A program made the translations under genes and the position numbers. A DNA stretch of 54,386 bases from Mycoplasmataceae bacterium. Its GTDB lineage: Bacteria > Bacillota_I > Bacilli_A > Mycoplasmatales > Mycoplasmoidaceae. Positions 31,244 through 41,930 of the stretch are shown here, piece after piece; the first letter of the stretch is position 1; each line of letters begins with the position of its first letter. The stretch spans positions 1-54,386 of the forward strand of contig JAIRME010000024.1 in assembly GCA_031258945.1 (NCBI GenBank), read 5' to 3'. Below the pieces are notes generated by a model. That model ran no database searches. It was not told the origin of the DNA and saw only the letters and a list, made by a program, of their open reading frames with translations.

Positions 31244-32012
31244 TAACAGTCTCCATAACTACGCAAGTTAAATTATCATTACTTTTGTTTTGAATCGCCA
31301 TTTGAATTAAACTTTTAGCAATAGTGCTAAAATTATTTGTATTATTTTTCATAATATTATTTACATCTGCTAATTTTAAATAATGATAAACTCCATCTGT
31401 GGCTTGAAACAAAATGTCACCTAATTCAATCTTAAATACGAATTTGTCGTAATCAATGTGAGCATTGGTACCACTTTCTAAACATTTAGTTAATGCTAAT
31501 AATTGATTACGATATTGCATGCATAATTCATTAACATTAATAGTTTTATCTTTTTCAGCCAAATCAATAAAATGGTTATAGAGATTGTGGTCACGAGTAA
31601 TTTGTATCCAACTATTACTAACTAACGAAAAATGATACAAGCGTGAATCGCCCAAATTGTAAGTAACTACTTTATTATTGTCTACGAAAGTAACAACTAA
31701 AGTAGTCCCAATTTTACGACCATTCAATTTTTTATTAGCAACACTCGTAATCTTGTTATATGAACTCTTCAAGCATTTATTAAAAAAACGATCAATATTA
31801 AAAATTTTAGAATGGCGCTCAAAATTTTCTCTAAAAACATCAACAGTTATAAAAGAAGCAATTTGACTATCATCTTGTGAGCCAATTCCATCACAAACCA
31901 CAATAAGATACTGATTATTCTTATTTAAACCAATTCAACTAGCATCTTCATTAATACTTCGAATGCCTCGATTGGTTGCAATTGAATAATTAAACAAAAA
32001 ATTTGAATTCAT
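31227..32012 (-). CDS. prpC: PP2C-type Ser/Thr protein phosphatase
   Basis: A 261-aa metal-dependent phosphatase. ATG 32012 gives the start FNYSIATNRGIRSINEDASW, matching the PP2C opening (R..NED). VVCDGIGSQDD is the metal-binding segment (usually DGMGGH; here GSQ, so the His is missing), followed by TYNLGDSRLYH and a C-terminal TDGVYHYLK ... KSNDNLTCVVM. It would reverse phosphorylation by the overlapping PrkC-like kinase. Confidence 0.94.
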
Positions 32013-32110
32013 TAACCCATCAATTATACTTTGTTGCTTTTTCTAACGTATAAATTTACATTCATCCACTATTTGTTTAATTATTTTTTTTTAATTTCGT
32101 AATGTTCAAA

Positions 32111-33838
32111 TTAATAAAGAAGCTTTTTTTGTTTAAGAAAATTGCTTACAAGATTGTTGACTTGATCAACTGTTTCAAGTTCTAATGCTTTGGTAGCTAT
32201 TTTTTTACATTCCTCAAAGGATAAATGGTTTACAATCATTCTTGCTTTGGGAATAGAAGTAGCACTCATAGAAAATTCATCTAAACCTAAACCTAATAAT
32301 AATGGAATGGAATTGATATCACCAGCCATTTCACCACACATGCCTACTCATCGTTTATTGTGATGCCCACCATCAATTGTTAATTTAATTAACGATAATA
32401 ATGAGGGATTGTTGGGTTGATACAAATATGACACTTTTTGCGACATACGGTCGCAAGCAAAAGTGTATTGATTTAAATCATTAGTACCAATTGAAAAGAA
32501 ATCAGCATACTTACCAAAGGCTTTGGCAAGTATGGCAGAAGCAGGAATTTCAATCATCATACCCAATTGAATTTGATCACTAACTTTATGACCTTCTTTG
32601 CGCAATTCTGCAAAAGTTGCTTCGGCGAATAATTTTGCTGTTTTAAATTCATCAATAGTGGCAATCATCGGAAACATGATTCCTAATTTACCATAAATTG
32701 ATGCTCTTCCTAGGGCACGGAGTTGAACTTTGAAAATATCTTTATTGTCTAAACAAAAACGAATAGCTCGATAGCCTAAAAAGGGGTTCGTTTCTTGAGG
32801 AAATTGGTAATACGAAAGTTTTTTATCGCCTCCAATATCCAACGTACGAATAATCACTAATTTATCAGGCATTTGTTTTAAAACTAATTTATAACCTTCG
32901 AATTGTTCTTCCTCAGTTGGTCAATGATCATTATCCATATAAAGGAACTCACTACGATATAAACCAATACCTTCTGCACCATTAGTTAGAGCGGTTTTAG
33001 CATCAATGGGTTTGCCAATGTTAGCGCCCAATTTTACTTGATAACCATCTGTAGTCACAGAAGACATATTAATGTATTTTTTTAACTCTTCTTTTTCTTT
33101 TAAAAAAATACTAATGCGTTTTTTTCAATCATCAATATTTTTGGGTTCAATTTCAATTTCACCATTTGTACCATCTAATCCGATAAAACAATCATTTTTA
33201 ATTAATTCTAGAATATTATTAACGCCTAAAACTGCCGGTATTTCCATTGTTCTAGCCATAATTGCCGCATGACTGGTGCGACCACCGACTTCTGTAATAA
33301 AACCCTTAACATATTTTTTATCTAATAAAGCAGTTTCCGAAGGAGTTAAATCATGGGCCACTAAAATAACTTCTTGACTGATATTGGCAATGTCTGGTAA
33401 TGGAATATTTAGAAAAACACTCAAAATTCTTTTTTTTACATCCAACACATCAGCCGCACGTTCTTTAAAATAAACGTCTTGCATGTTTTTAAAAGTCTCA
33501 TGATATTTATTAAAAACATAATCAATGGCAAAAGCTCCATTAACTTTAGTGCTTGCAATAATATTTATAATTTCTTGTTTAATTTCTGGATCATTTACAA
33601 TTTGAATGTGGGCGTCGAAGACTTCAGCCTTATCAACACCAATTTTTTGAATAGCAACAGTTTTAATTTTTTCCAATTGAGTCACTGTTTTATTCAACGC
33701 TTCTTGATACAGTTTAATTTCGTTGTCTAAATTAGTAATCGGCTTATCACTAATATCAAATTTTGGTGAAACTAATAAATAAGCTTTGCTAACTGCAATT
33801 CCTGCACTAGCCCCAATTCCTTTTAGCGTTTTATTCAT
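32111..33838 (-). CDS. ptsI: PTS enzyme I (phosphoenolpyruvate-protein phosphotransferase)
   Basis: A 575-aa cytosolic enzyme that takes phosphate from PEP and passes it to HPr. The active His190 is in [12 protein letters not shown], the PEP-binding part includes [13 protein letters not shown] and LDIGGDKKL, and the C-terminal catalytic Cys region is [13 protein letters not shown] 33838 is preferred over an in-frame TTG two codons upstream because [10 protein letters not shown] then sits at the usual distance. Two or more TGA codons are Trp. It is the last gene of the ptsH - small TM protein - crr - ptsI cluster, 7 bases after crr. Confidence 0.97.
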
Positions 33839-33845
33839 AAACAAC

Positions 33846-34385
33846 TTATTTTACTTCAATAATTTTTGTACCTTTAGTAACGTTCCCTGTAACCAAAATA
33901 TCAGAAATAATTTTGTTAGTACTGAATTCGTTATTAATAATAATGACAGGAGTGATCGTATCCAATTTATTTGATTTAATGAATGACAAATCAGCAGTAA
34001 TAACTGGAGTACCTGTTTTAACACGATCACCTGTTTTAACGTGAATCTCAAATCCCTTAATAGGTTCTTCAGGTTTACGTTTAGAATTAATGTTAACTGT
34101 ATCAATTCCAATATGAATAAGAATTTCAACTCCACTATTACTTTTAATGGAAAAAGCATGCCCTGTTTCTGCTACTAATGTCAATTCACCATCAATTGGT
34201 GCCACAAATTCACCGCTGCTTGGAATAATAGCGAAACCGCGTCCAATCATATTTTGACTAAAAGTTTCATCCTTTACTTTTTCAGTTGAAACTACTTCAC
34301 CGTCAACTGGTGCACAAACATTTAAAACATCAACAACTGTTTCTTGTTTATTTTTCTTACCAAATAATTTACTAAAAAATCCCAT
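33846..34385 (-). CDS. crr: PTS glucose-type IIA component (stand-alone EIIA-Glc)
   Basis: A 179-aa soluble protein that accepts phosphate from HPr and donates it to sugar-specific IIBC permeases. The two active-site histidines are H76 (in ETGHAFSI) and H91 (in EILIHIGIDTVN), matching H75 and H90 of E. coli EIIA-Glc. CAPVDGEVVS near residue 24 is the conserved N-terminal loop. It is free-standing, not fused to IIBC, and sits next to ptsI as in many bacteria. Confidence 0.96.
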   Translation of the reverse strand: MGFFSKLFGKKNKQETVVDVLNVCAPVDGEVVSTEKVKDETFSQNMIGRGFAIIPSSGEFVAPIDGELTLVAETGHAFSIKSNSGVEILIHIGIDTVNINSKRKPEEPIKGFEIHVKTGDRVKTGTPVITADLSFIKSNKLDTITPVIIINNEFSTNKIISDILVTGNVTKGTKIIEVK

Positions 34386-34458
34386 AATATTGTCTTTCCT
34401 CTATCATCTAAAAACTTTAGGTATTATATGTGGTTTATAAAATACATAACAATTAGTT

Positions 34459-34740
34459 TTAGTCAGGTTGAGAAAAACTTATCATAATCCCAAAAGCTGC
34501 TAGAAAAAATACAATTGTCATTATTATCAAAATAATTGTAATCATCAAAGATCAAATCATACGATTTTTATAAAACCATTTACTGAGTCAATTTTTACTA
34601 TTGGCTATATTCGTATCTACTTTATTACGGAAACAATATGTAACCCATCATATAGATAAACTGCTAATTATTAAACAGATGCAAGCAGTAACTAAAAAAA
34701 TAATTGATTCAGTATTATTGTGTCAACCAGAATTTAACAC
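34459..34740 (-). CDS. small two-helix membrane protein inside the PTS cluster
   Basis: Between ptsH and crr, an open frame reads through three or more TGA codons as Trp to TAA at 34459. From GTG 34740 it gives 93 aa; the frame is open back to about 34755. Two clear membrane helices are predicted (SIIFLVTACICLIISSLSIW and MITIILIIMTIVFFLAAFGI) with a polar middle (VDTNIANSKNWLSKWFYKNR). Trp at TGA and tidy helices support real coding. The start is uncertain and no ribosome binding site is visible. I do not recognise the family. Confidence 0.62.
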
Positions 34741-34763
34741 ATTAAACCAATCAATTCTATTAT

Positions 34764-35027
34764 TTAAATTAATTTATTGTCGCGCATTACTTTTTCAATA
34801 GCAACAATTGCTTGAGTTTCATCTAAACCCTTAACGACAATTTCCACTTTACTATTTGACTTAACTCCAAGCGCCATTAAATTAATTAATGATTTAGCAT
34901 TTGCTTCTTTTCCATCCAAAACAATTTTAATGTCAGATTTATATTTAGTGGCTTCCCCTGTAATTTTACTTGCCGGGCGAGCATGTAATCCAATTGGGTC
35001 GATAATTTTTACTTGAATTGATTTCAT
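34764..35027 (-). CDS. ptsH: PTS phosphocarrier protein HPr
   Basis: An 87-aa phosphocarrier between enzyme I and IIA components. His15 is in GLHARPASKI. Ser in the NAKSLINLMALGV segment corresponds to the regulatory Ser46 site of Firmicute HPr, so HPr kinase control is possible. It is the first gene of the minus-strand PTS cluster. Confidence 0.97.
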   Translation of the reverse strand: MKSIQVKIIDPIGLHARPASKITGEATKYKSDIKIVLDGKEANAKSLINLMALGVKSNSKVEIVVKGLDETQAIVAIEKVMRDNKLI

Positions 35028-35098
35028 TTGTTACCTCAAATTTTTATTTTTAGTTAATATAGCATATTTTTTTAATTTAATTGATAATAACTAAGTTC

Positions 35099-36316
35099 AT
35101 GAAATCTACAATAACTTTAAATGACATTAAGAAAGCGCAAAAAAACATTGCGAGAATAGTTAAAACAACGGATTTAATTTATGACTATTCAACTAGTCAT
35201 AAATTAAAAGCAAATGTTTATTTAAAGTTAGAAAACACCCAAATAGTTAAATCATTCAAAATCCGTGGGGCTTTAAATGCGATTAAAAATTTATCTCCTA
35301 GACAAGCTAAAATTGGGGTAATTGCTGCTAGTGCTGGTAATCATGCCCAAGGGGTCGCATATTCAGCCACTCAATTAGGCATTAAATCTATCATTGTGAT
35401 GCCTAGTTCTGCTCCATTAAGTAAAGTAAAAGCCACGTTAGGATTTGGCGGAGAAGTAGTTTTTGGACCAACTGCTTTATTTGATGACGCTAATAAATTT
35501 TCTCAAGAATTAGCTAAGAAACATAATTTTACTCTGATCCCACCATATGATCATCCTGATGTAATAGCTGGTCAAGGTACGATTGGTTTAGAAATATTAA
35601 AACAAAATCCCGAAATTGATACAGTTATTGTACAAATTGGTGGTGGCGGTTTAATTGCTGGTGTCGCAACAGCCATCAAAACTATTAAACCTAATTGTGA
35701 GATCATCGGTGTTCAATCTGAAAATTTCCCCGATGCACGCGATTTATTTAAAGGTAATTGTCTAAAATCTAATCATCGTTATGAATCTTCTATCGCTGAT
35801 GGAATTCATGTAAAGAAACCATCGTTGTTAGCTGTTCGAATTATGAAAAAATATGTTAAAGATATCGTTACAGTTAATAATACTGAAATTGAAAAAGCAA
35901 TTTTATGATTAGCTGAAAAAAGTAAAGTTGTGTCGGAAGGAGCAGGAGCAGTCGGATTAGCCGCAATTTTAGCTAAAAAAATTAATGTGCAAGGGAAAAA
36001 TGTTGCTTTGATTATTTCAGGTGGGAATATTGATATTGATCGTTTTATTAATGCTTGTATGAACACTTTAAAAGTAGAACACCGAAGAGCAGTATTTAAA
36101 TATTGATATACACCAAGTACTTTTAAAACTCTAATTAATTATTTACCATCTGTTAGTGGACGAGTTTATTTAATTAATACACCCCACCCAATTTGTTTAA
36201 AAGATCAGTTAAAAAAAGGGTGAAATGAATTAATTTTATTTGTGCCGAGTTATAAAAAAAGCAAAAGTTTTTTCACACACCTGTCTAATAATAAGGTTAA
36301 ATATAAAATTGTATAA
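35099..36316 (+). CDS. ilvA: threonine dehydratase (threonine ammonia-lyase)
   Basis: A 405-aa PLP enzyme that deaminates threonine (or serine) to 2-oxobutyrate (or pyruvate). The PLP Lys is in [11 protein letters not shown], the phosphate loop is [10 protein letters not shown], and [13 protein letters not shown] and [13 protein letters not shown] are family motifs. After the catalytic domain (about 325 aa) comes a tail of about 75 residues in the place of an ACT-like domain. ATG 35099 is preferred over TTG 35081. Isoleucine synthesis is not expected in mollicutes, so a catabolic role is more likely. Confidence 0.93.
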
Positions 36317-36459
36317 ACCTTATTTATGAGTACGATTATGAAGAAACTACAGAAATATCTTTTAGTGATTTGACAATGAGTATGGACTCAAACACAGATG
36401 TCAACAATTATTTTTTATGGTTTAATTTAGACAATGTTTTAGTTGAACAAATTTCATAA
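36307..36459 (+). pseudogene. coding-like fragment after ilvA
   Basis: A 50-codon open frame starts inside the end of ilvA and ends at TAA 36457-36459. Its translation (YEYDYEETTEISFSDL, then DVNNYFLWFNLDNVLVEQIS) is acidic and strongly protein-like, but no ATG precedes most of it. Internal ATGs would leave only 25-27 residues. It may be a gene remnant or a small protein using ATT 36322 as start. Confidence 0.3.
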
Positions 36460-36728
36460 CCAAAAATTTGATACCCTAATATTACATAAGCATATTTGCT
36501 TATAAAACAATAATAATATTCCTCTCTTCTTTTTTGTGTTTTCTCAAAGGTTATAGTTTTTAAGTTTCATGTTAATGCTCTTATGATAATTTTTAGTCAC
36601 TAAATAGTAGGTATAGTAGTAATTTGCTTTCCTTTTGATTTAATTAATTGGTTAACACCAAGAGAAATAATTAGGATATTTTAGTACTTTTAATCATGTT
36701 AAATTAATATAATTTCCGTTGTAGACAC
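36460..36728 (+). other. intergenic region before trpS
   Basis: With the fragment above, this makes a 412-base stretch without a firm gene. It holds a 7-bp hairpin (ATAAGCA / TGCTTAT, 36486-36503) without a T-run and a TATAAT box at 36708-36713 that probably serves trpS. No T-box leader, tRNA or other known RNA was recognised. Confidence 0.5.
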
Positions 36729-37730
36729 ATGAAAAGTATTATAAGTGGTATTCAACCAACTAATAGGTTAACTTTAGGAAATTATTTTGGTGCAATCAAA
36801 CAATTTGTAACATTGCAAAATGACTATCTAATGTATATTTTTATCGCTGATTTACATGCTTTAAGTATCCCATTTGATCCTAAAACACTCTATCAAAATA
36901 AATTGAATTTGATCGCTAGTTATCAAGCGCTGGGATTAGATTTCACTAAAGTGATTGTTTTTAATCAATCTGACATATCAGCTCACACCGCTCTGAGTTG
37001 AATATTAACTTGTCATACTACTATGGGTGAATTAAGTCGCATGACACAATTCAAAGATAAATCCGCTAAATTAACACTAAGTAATAAAACTACTACTATC
37101 CCCTCTGGTTTATTTTTGTATCCCACATTAATGGCAGCCGATATTTTACTTTATGATGCAGATTATGTATTAGTGGGGGCTGATCAAAGACAACATCTAG
37201 AATTAACTCGTAATATCGCTTCAAGGATGAATCATAAGTATAATAATTTATTTAGAATTCCTGAACCAATGATTCCTGAAAATGGTGCTAAAATTATGGA
37301 TTTAGTCAATCCATTAATAAAAATGTCTAAATCTAATGCAAATGAAAAAGGCACGATATTTTTATTAGACTCTCCACAATCAGTGGAAAATAAAATAATG
37401 AATGCTAAAACAGACTCATTTAATAAAATTAATTTTGATGAACAAAATCAACCAGGAATTAGTAATCTTTTAACCATTTATAGTTGTCTAACTAATCAAC
37501 CTATTAAATCATTAATAAAACAATATCAAAACAAAAATTATGGTGAATTTAAACATGATTTAGCTAAAGTAGTTGTTGATTTCCTGAAAGACTTTCAAAA
37601 TCATTACCATCAAAATATTACCAACATTGATAATTTAACTTCTATTTTAAAGAAAAATGCAATTGCTTGCGAAAAAATAACTAATAATAAGTTGGCAAAA
37701 GTGTATCAGTCAATTGGTTTGACTAAATAA
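36729..37730 (+). CDS. trpS: tryptophanyl-tRNA synthetase
   Basis: A 333-aa class I synthetase charging tRNA-Trp. The HIGH-type motif is SGIQPTNRLTLGNYFGAIKQ, followed by YIFIADLHAL, TMGELSRMTQFKDKSAK, GLFLYPTLMAADILLYDAD and VLVGADQRQHLELTRNIA. The KMSKS motif is IKMSKSNANEKG. One TGA is Trp. In this organism the enzyme must serve both UGG- and UGA-reading tRNA-Trp. A TATAAT box lies 15 bases before the ATG, with no Shine-Dalgarno. Confidence 0.97.
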
Positions 37731-37746
37731 TAGTATTTTATTTCGC

Positions 37747-38234
37747 TTAGCTTAAATCTGATTGCTTTATGACTTTAGCATTAACTAATGCATTAGTTAA
37801 TAAACTTAATACATTAACTATTTGATTAACCTTGACTTCCAATTGGTTAAATCTAATCTCTAATTTGTCAAATCTTTTTTCTAATTTATTGAATCTATTT
37901 TCTAACTTATTAAATCTATCTTCCAGTTGATTAAACCTAGTTTCTAATTGATTAAATTTAGCATCAACATATTCAATAGTTGCATACTTTGGTTCTGTTG
38001 ACATATATTGTTTTACTCCTAACTCTATTAAATCATTTTTTACACTAGAAATCACATCAATGTTATCAAATTCTTTAAGAATTTGTTTGTGAGTTCGCTT
38101 ATATGATGCAGATCCATTGCAAAAATAGTTTGTTTATCTAAATATCCTTCTATTGCACCATTTTTTATGAGTATTTCAATAATTCTATTAATTACCTTAC
38201 ATGGTAATTCTTGGGCTATTTTTATATATTTCAT
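37747..38234 (-). pseudogene. frameshifted heptad-repeat coiled-coil protein
   Basis: AGGAG precedes ATG 38234. The first frame gives MKYIKIAQELPCKVINRIIE and drifts to a stop at 38040. One frame over, a protein-like sequence continues without a break from about 38126 (SASYKRTHKQILKEFD, then YATIEYVDAKFNQLE) through a coiled coil of RFNQLED-type heptads to TAA 37747. Adding one T to the T5 run at 38121-38125 (minus strand) joins both into one 162-aa frame. As it stands it is broken, phase variable or a sequencing error. The downstream part could also start alone at ATG 38004, after AGGAG. It resembles mollicute heptad-repeat (DUF16-like) proteins. Confidence 0.7.
37841..37966 (-). repeat. 21-bp tandem repeat, about six copies, encoding coiled-coil heptads
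   Basis: Six diverged 21-base units of the type AATTTATTGAATCTATTTTCT lie head to tail. On the minus strand each encodes one heptad of the form RF(N/D)(Q/K)LE(x). Copy number could change by recombination or slippage in whole heptads without losing frame. Confidence 0.85.
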
Positions 38235-38312
38235 TCCAACCACTCCTAATATAGGAATAGACAAAAAAATACTTTTTTGCTTATTTTATTTTTAATTTTG
38301 TTTAATTCACAT

Positions 38313-38813
38313 ATGTTAAATATTGTTCTATTAGAACCAGAAATACCTGAGAACACTGGTAATATTGCCAGAATGTGTGTTGGTTTGAATGCAACACTAC
38401 ATTTAATTAAACCATACGGTTTCTTTTTGAATAATAAACACCTTAAACGTAGCGGCTTGGATTATTGAAAATATTTAAAACTAATTGAACATGATTGTTA
38501 CGAAGAATTTATTAATACCATCCCAAAAAATACACAAGTCTACTATATAACCCGTTATGGAACAAAAATACCTAACCATTTAACTTTTCATATGGACATA
38601 CCTACTTATTTTGTTTTCGGAAAGGAATCTTCCGGCATACCCAAACAGATTCTTAATCATAATAAAGTACATACAATACGGATTCCTACTAGCATTAATA
38701 TTCGTAGTTTAAACCTATCAAATTGTGTAGCAATTATTGGTTATGAATACGTAAAACAAAATAAATATAAAGGTTTATGTCAAAATGAACCACATAAACC
38801 TTTAATTGATTAA
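38313..38813 (+). CDS. trmL: tRNA (cytidine/uridine-2'-O-)-methyltransferase TrmL
   Basis: A 166-aa minimal SPOUT enzyme that methylates the wobble nucleotide 34 of tRNA-Leu. It begins [20 protein letters not shown], and [29 protein letters not shown] and [16 protein letters not shown] are the knot motifs. The conserved RSGLDYW is completed by a TGA Trp. ATG 38313 is chosen over upstream starts because it begins the first beta strand. Confidence 0.95.
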
Positions 38814-38826
38814 TGATGTTGATAAA

Positions 38827-40488
38827 TTAAAGGCTATAAAATTTTTGACTAAATGTAATCCATCCATTTTTGAATTGATCAATTAAATTATTATTTACAT
38901 ATATTTTACCGTCATCTTTGTCTTTAATATATGAATAAAGAAGAAAGTCCTTAGGATATGAAAAATAGTCATTAACATTTAAATATAGTTCTTTAAATTT
39001 AGTGCCATCAAAACAATTTGTACCAAAATTGTTTTGAGAACGACTATTAATCTTAACTGCATGAGCACCGCTAAAAGCAAAAAAATTATTACCGTAATTT
39101 TTAAGACTTGGAGGAAATTCAACAGTCCCAACTATTGGCATACCAGAGAAAGAAGCATAATTGGTAGAAACTAAATTACTTTCATCTTCAAAGATTAAAT
39201 TTAATGAATTTTGGTTAGAACCAGAATAATCATAACCCGCATTTAAAAATGCTTGCGTTCCAATAATTCTAACAGACTTAGGAATTACTAAGTCTCCATT
39301 AAGTGCGAGCGTTTCATTGAATGCACTATCCGCAATGGAAACACAATGAGGAGGTAATTTTAATTCTGCTAGATTAGTGCATGAAAGCGCCATTGAATTA
39401 GGAATATTAGTAAGCGAACTGCAGGACGAAAAATCTAATTTTTCTAAAGCAGTACAATAAGCAAAAGCTTCAATACCAATATTGACGATAGTAGATGGAA
39501 AATTAATTATCTTAATTGTACCACAATGATCAAAGGCATAATTACCAATTGTAATGCATTTACTTTCATTAGGAAAATCAACTGTAGTCACACCATTTAT
39601 TACATTGCTTTTAAAGGCACTATCACCAATTTTAGTTATTTCACGTGGAATATGCAATATTTTTTTATTATTGACACTTGTAACTCCAGATAAAGTTGAA
39701 TCATTAATTATCAAATTAGCTTTTGGTATTCATTCATCTTCTCATTGTTCTGGTGTTGGTGCAGGCGGAATATATTTTTCAACATTAATAGTTATTGATT
39801 CTTGTGGTTTATTTTGCGAATATGGATATTTCGCATAGATCAAGAAAGTAGCATCTTCTGAAATGATTACACCCGTTTCCAATGTGATAGTTAAAGTGTT
39901 TTCTTCTTGTTGAAAAAAGATTGGTAAATTCTTTACTTCTGAATAATCATATGTAATATTCTTCGGTAATTGGGTTGGATCATCTAAATTAATTGTTGAT
40001 GTTACACTATCACAAAAATTCGTTTGACCTAAATTAATGGAATTTTTTGAAATAGAAATTTGAGCATTTGGGTAAACATGAGTGTATGCTTCAAGTTTTA
40101 TTTTAATAGGTATCCTTGGTTTATTTGTAGAATTAGGGTATGTAGCAAATATTGTAAAAAAACGAGTTTCTGGTACATCTTTATCAGTATCTATTGAAAC
40201 AGCAATTTGATTATTTTGTTTTTGTTCATAATTTTGTATAAATAATATTGGTGAATTCTTGATTTCGTCTCATTCATATATCACTGGTTCAGCAGGAAAA
40301 GAATTATTGGATAATTCAACAGATGCATTAATAATTTCGGTACTATTTGTTTGATTAAGTGTGATTTCATTTTTATTAAGTACAATATTAGCATAAGGCA
40401 ATTTATTATGACATGACGTAATAGCAATCATGGGAGTAAAAGGTAAAATAATTAAAAAAACTTTTTTTAATAAAACATTTACCTTCAT
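38827..40488 (-). CDS. lipoprotein with Ig-like repeats and BspA-type leucine-rich repeats
   Basis: A 553-aa predicted surface lipoprotein. The signal peptide ends in lipobox IAITSC (Cys26). Residues about 30-240 hold two similar beta-rich segments, each starting like YANIVLNKNEITLNQTN or ISISKNSINLGQTNF. From about residue 258, BspA-type (LRR_5) repeats follow: IPREITKIGDSAFKSN, ITIGNYAFDHCGTIKIINFP, IVNIGIEAFAYCTALEKLDF and more. Such repeats mediate adhesion in BspA-like proteins. Several Trp are TGA. The stop lies 14 bases from the convergent trmL stop. Confidence 0.93.
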
Positions 40489-40571
40489 ATCTATACTAAT
40501 TATTATAAATTATTTTTATTTGTTTTCTTCGTGAAATTGTTCAATATCCAACTATATAATTAATGTAATTT

Positions 40572-41927
40572 ATGGAAACAGTAGAAATAAAAGATATCTT
40601 TACAAATGGGTTTAAACTAAATAAAGTTAACATTAGAGGTTGAGTTAAGTCTAACCGTGATAGTGGAAAAATTGCTTTTTTAGTAATTAATGATGGTACA
40701 ACTGTAAATAATATCCAAGTAGTCTACAAAAAACAAACAACCAAAGGTTTTGATGAAGTTATTACTGCACGCACAGGTAGTTCTGTTTTAGCAATTGGTC
40801 AAATTAAATCCAATAATCGTGTCGGACAAAAATATGAATTAGTAGCAGATGAAGTTAAACTATTAAAGCAAGCTCATGAGGATTATCCATTACAAAAGAA
40901 ACAACATACGCTCGAATTTTTACGTGAAAATGCTCATTTGAGAGCTAGAACCACAACAATTGCAGCAATTATGCGAGTTCGTAGCCGTTTAGCATATGCC
41001 ATTCATAAATTCTTTCAAGACAATGGTTTTATTTGAGTAGCGACACCTATTATTACTTCAAATGATGCCGAAGGAGCAGGGGAAAATTTTGATTTAGCAA
41101 ATGATGCTAACAAACCATTTTTTGATAAAACTGGTAAATTAACTGTATCTGGTCAATTAAATGCAGAAGCCTATGCTCAAGCATTTCGCCAAGTATATAC
41201 ATTTGGGCCCACTTTTAGAGCTGAACGTAGTCACACTAACCGTCATATGTCAGAATTCTGAATGATTGAACCTGAAATTGCTTTTATTGATTTAAAACAA
41301 TTAATGTTAGTAATAGAAACATTTATTAAAACTATTGTTAAAGATATCACGAAAAATTGTGATGAAGAAATTGTTTTCTTTGAAAAAAATAAGCCAACAA
41401 TCAAACAACGCTTAGATGCGTTAATTAAACAAGAATTTAAAAAATTAGAATATTCCAAAGCAATTGATATTTTAAAAACAGCTGTTGATAAAGGTCATAA
41501 ATTCGACGATACAAATATTTTTTTTGGAATGGATTTAGCCAGTGAACATGAGCGTTATATTTGTGAAAATGTTTATAAATCACCAACTTTTTTGTACAAC
41601 TACCCTAAAAAAATAAAAGCTTTTTATATGAAGGTCAATGATGATAACGAAACTGTTGCCGCTTGTGATTTATTAGTACCAGGAGTTGGGGAAATTGTAG
41701 GTGGTAGTCAAAGAGAAGATGATTATGATAAATTATTAAAACGTTCTCAAGAATTAAACATGGATATTACCAGTATTCAATGGTATCTGGATTTACGTAA
41801 ATATGGATATCATTCATCTGCTGGATTTGGTTTAGGTTTTGAACGTTTAATTATGTACATTTTAGATTTAGATAACATCCGTGATACAATTCCTTTCCCA
41901 AGAGTAGAGGGCAGTTTAAAATTTTAA
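40572..41927 (+). CDS. asnS: asparaginyl-tRNA synthetase
   Basis: A 451-aa class IIb synthetase charging tRNA-Asn. The N-terminal OB fold ([20 protein letters not shown]) binds the anticodon. The catalytic core has motif 2 ([20 protein letters not shown]), [14 protein letters not shown] typical of AsnRS, and motif 3 ([20 protein letters not shown]). [11 protein letters not shown] is also diagnostic. Trp residues include TGA codons. It is followed by pgsA after 3 bases, starting a run through coaX. Confidence 0.97.
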
Positions 41928-41930
41928 TTT

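Noticed and set aside
33839-33844. TTG 33844 as the ptsI start
   Set aside because: ATG 33838 two codons later gives the normal enzyme I N-terminus and sits 8 bases after the crr stop.
34601-34801. Plus-strand 66-codon frame between crr and ptsH
   Set aside because: It overlaps ptsH antisense; the minus-strand frame with two membrane helices and Trp-TGA is the better reading.
36325-36430. 34-codon frame from ATG 36325 after ilvA
   Set aside because: The composition is poor and it competes with the more protein-like overlapping frame 36307-36459.
36460-36728. T-box riboswitch before trpS
   Set aside because: No T-box core sequence, specifier stem or antiterminator/terminator pair is visible.
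39554-39838. Plus-strand 94-codon frame
   Set aside because: It is antisense to the leucine-rich-repeat lipoprotein.
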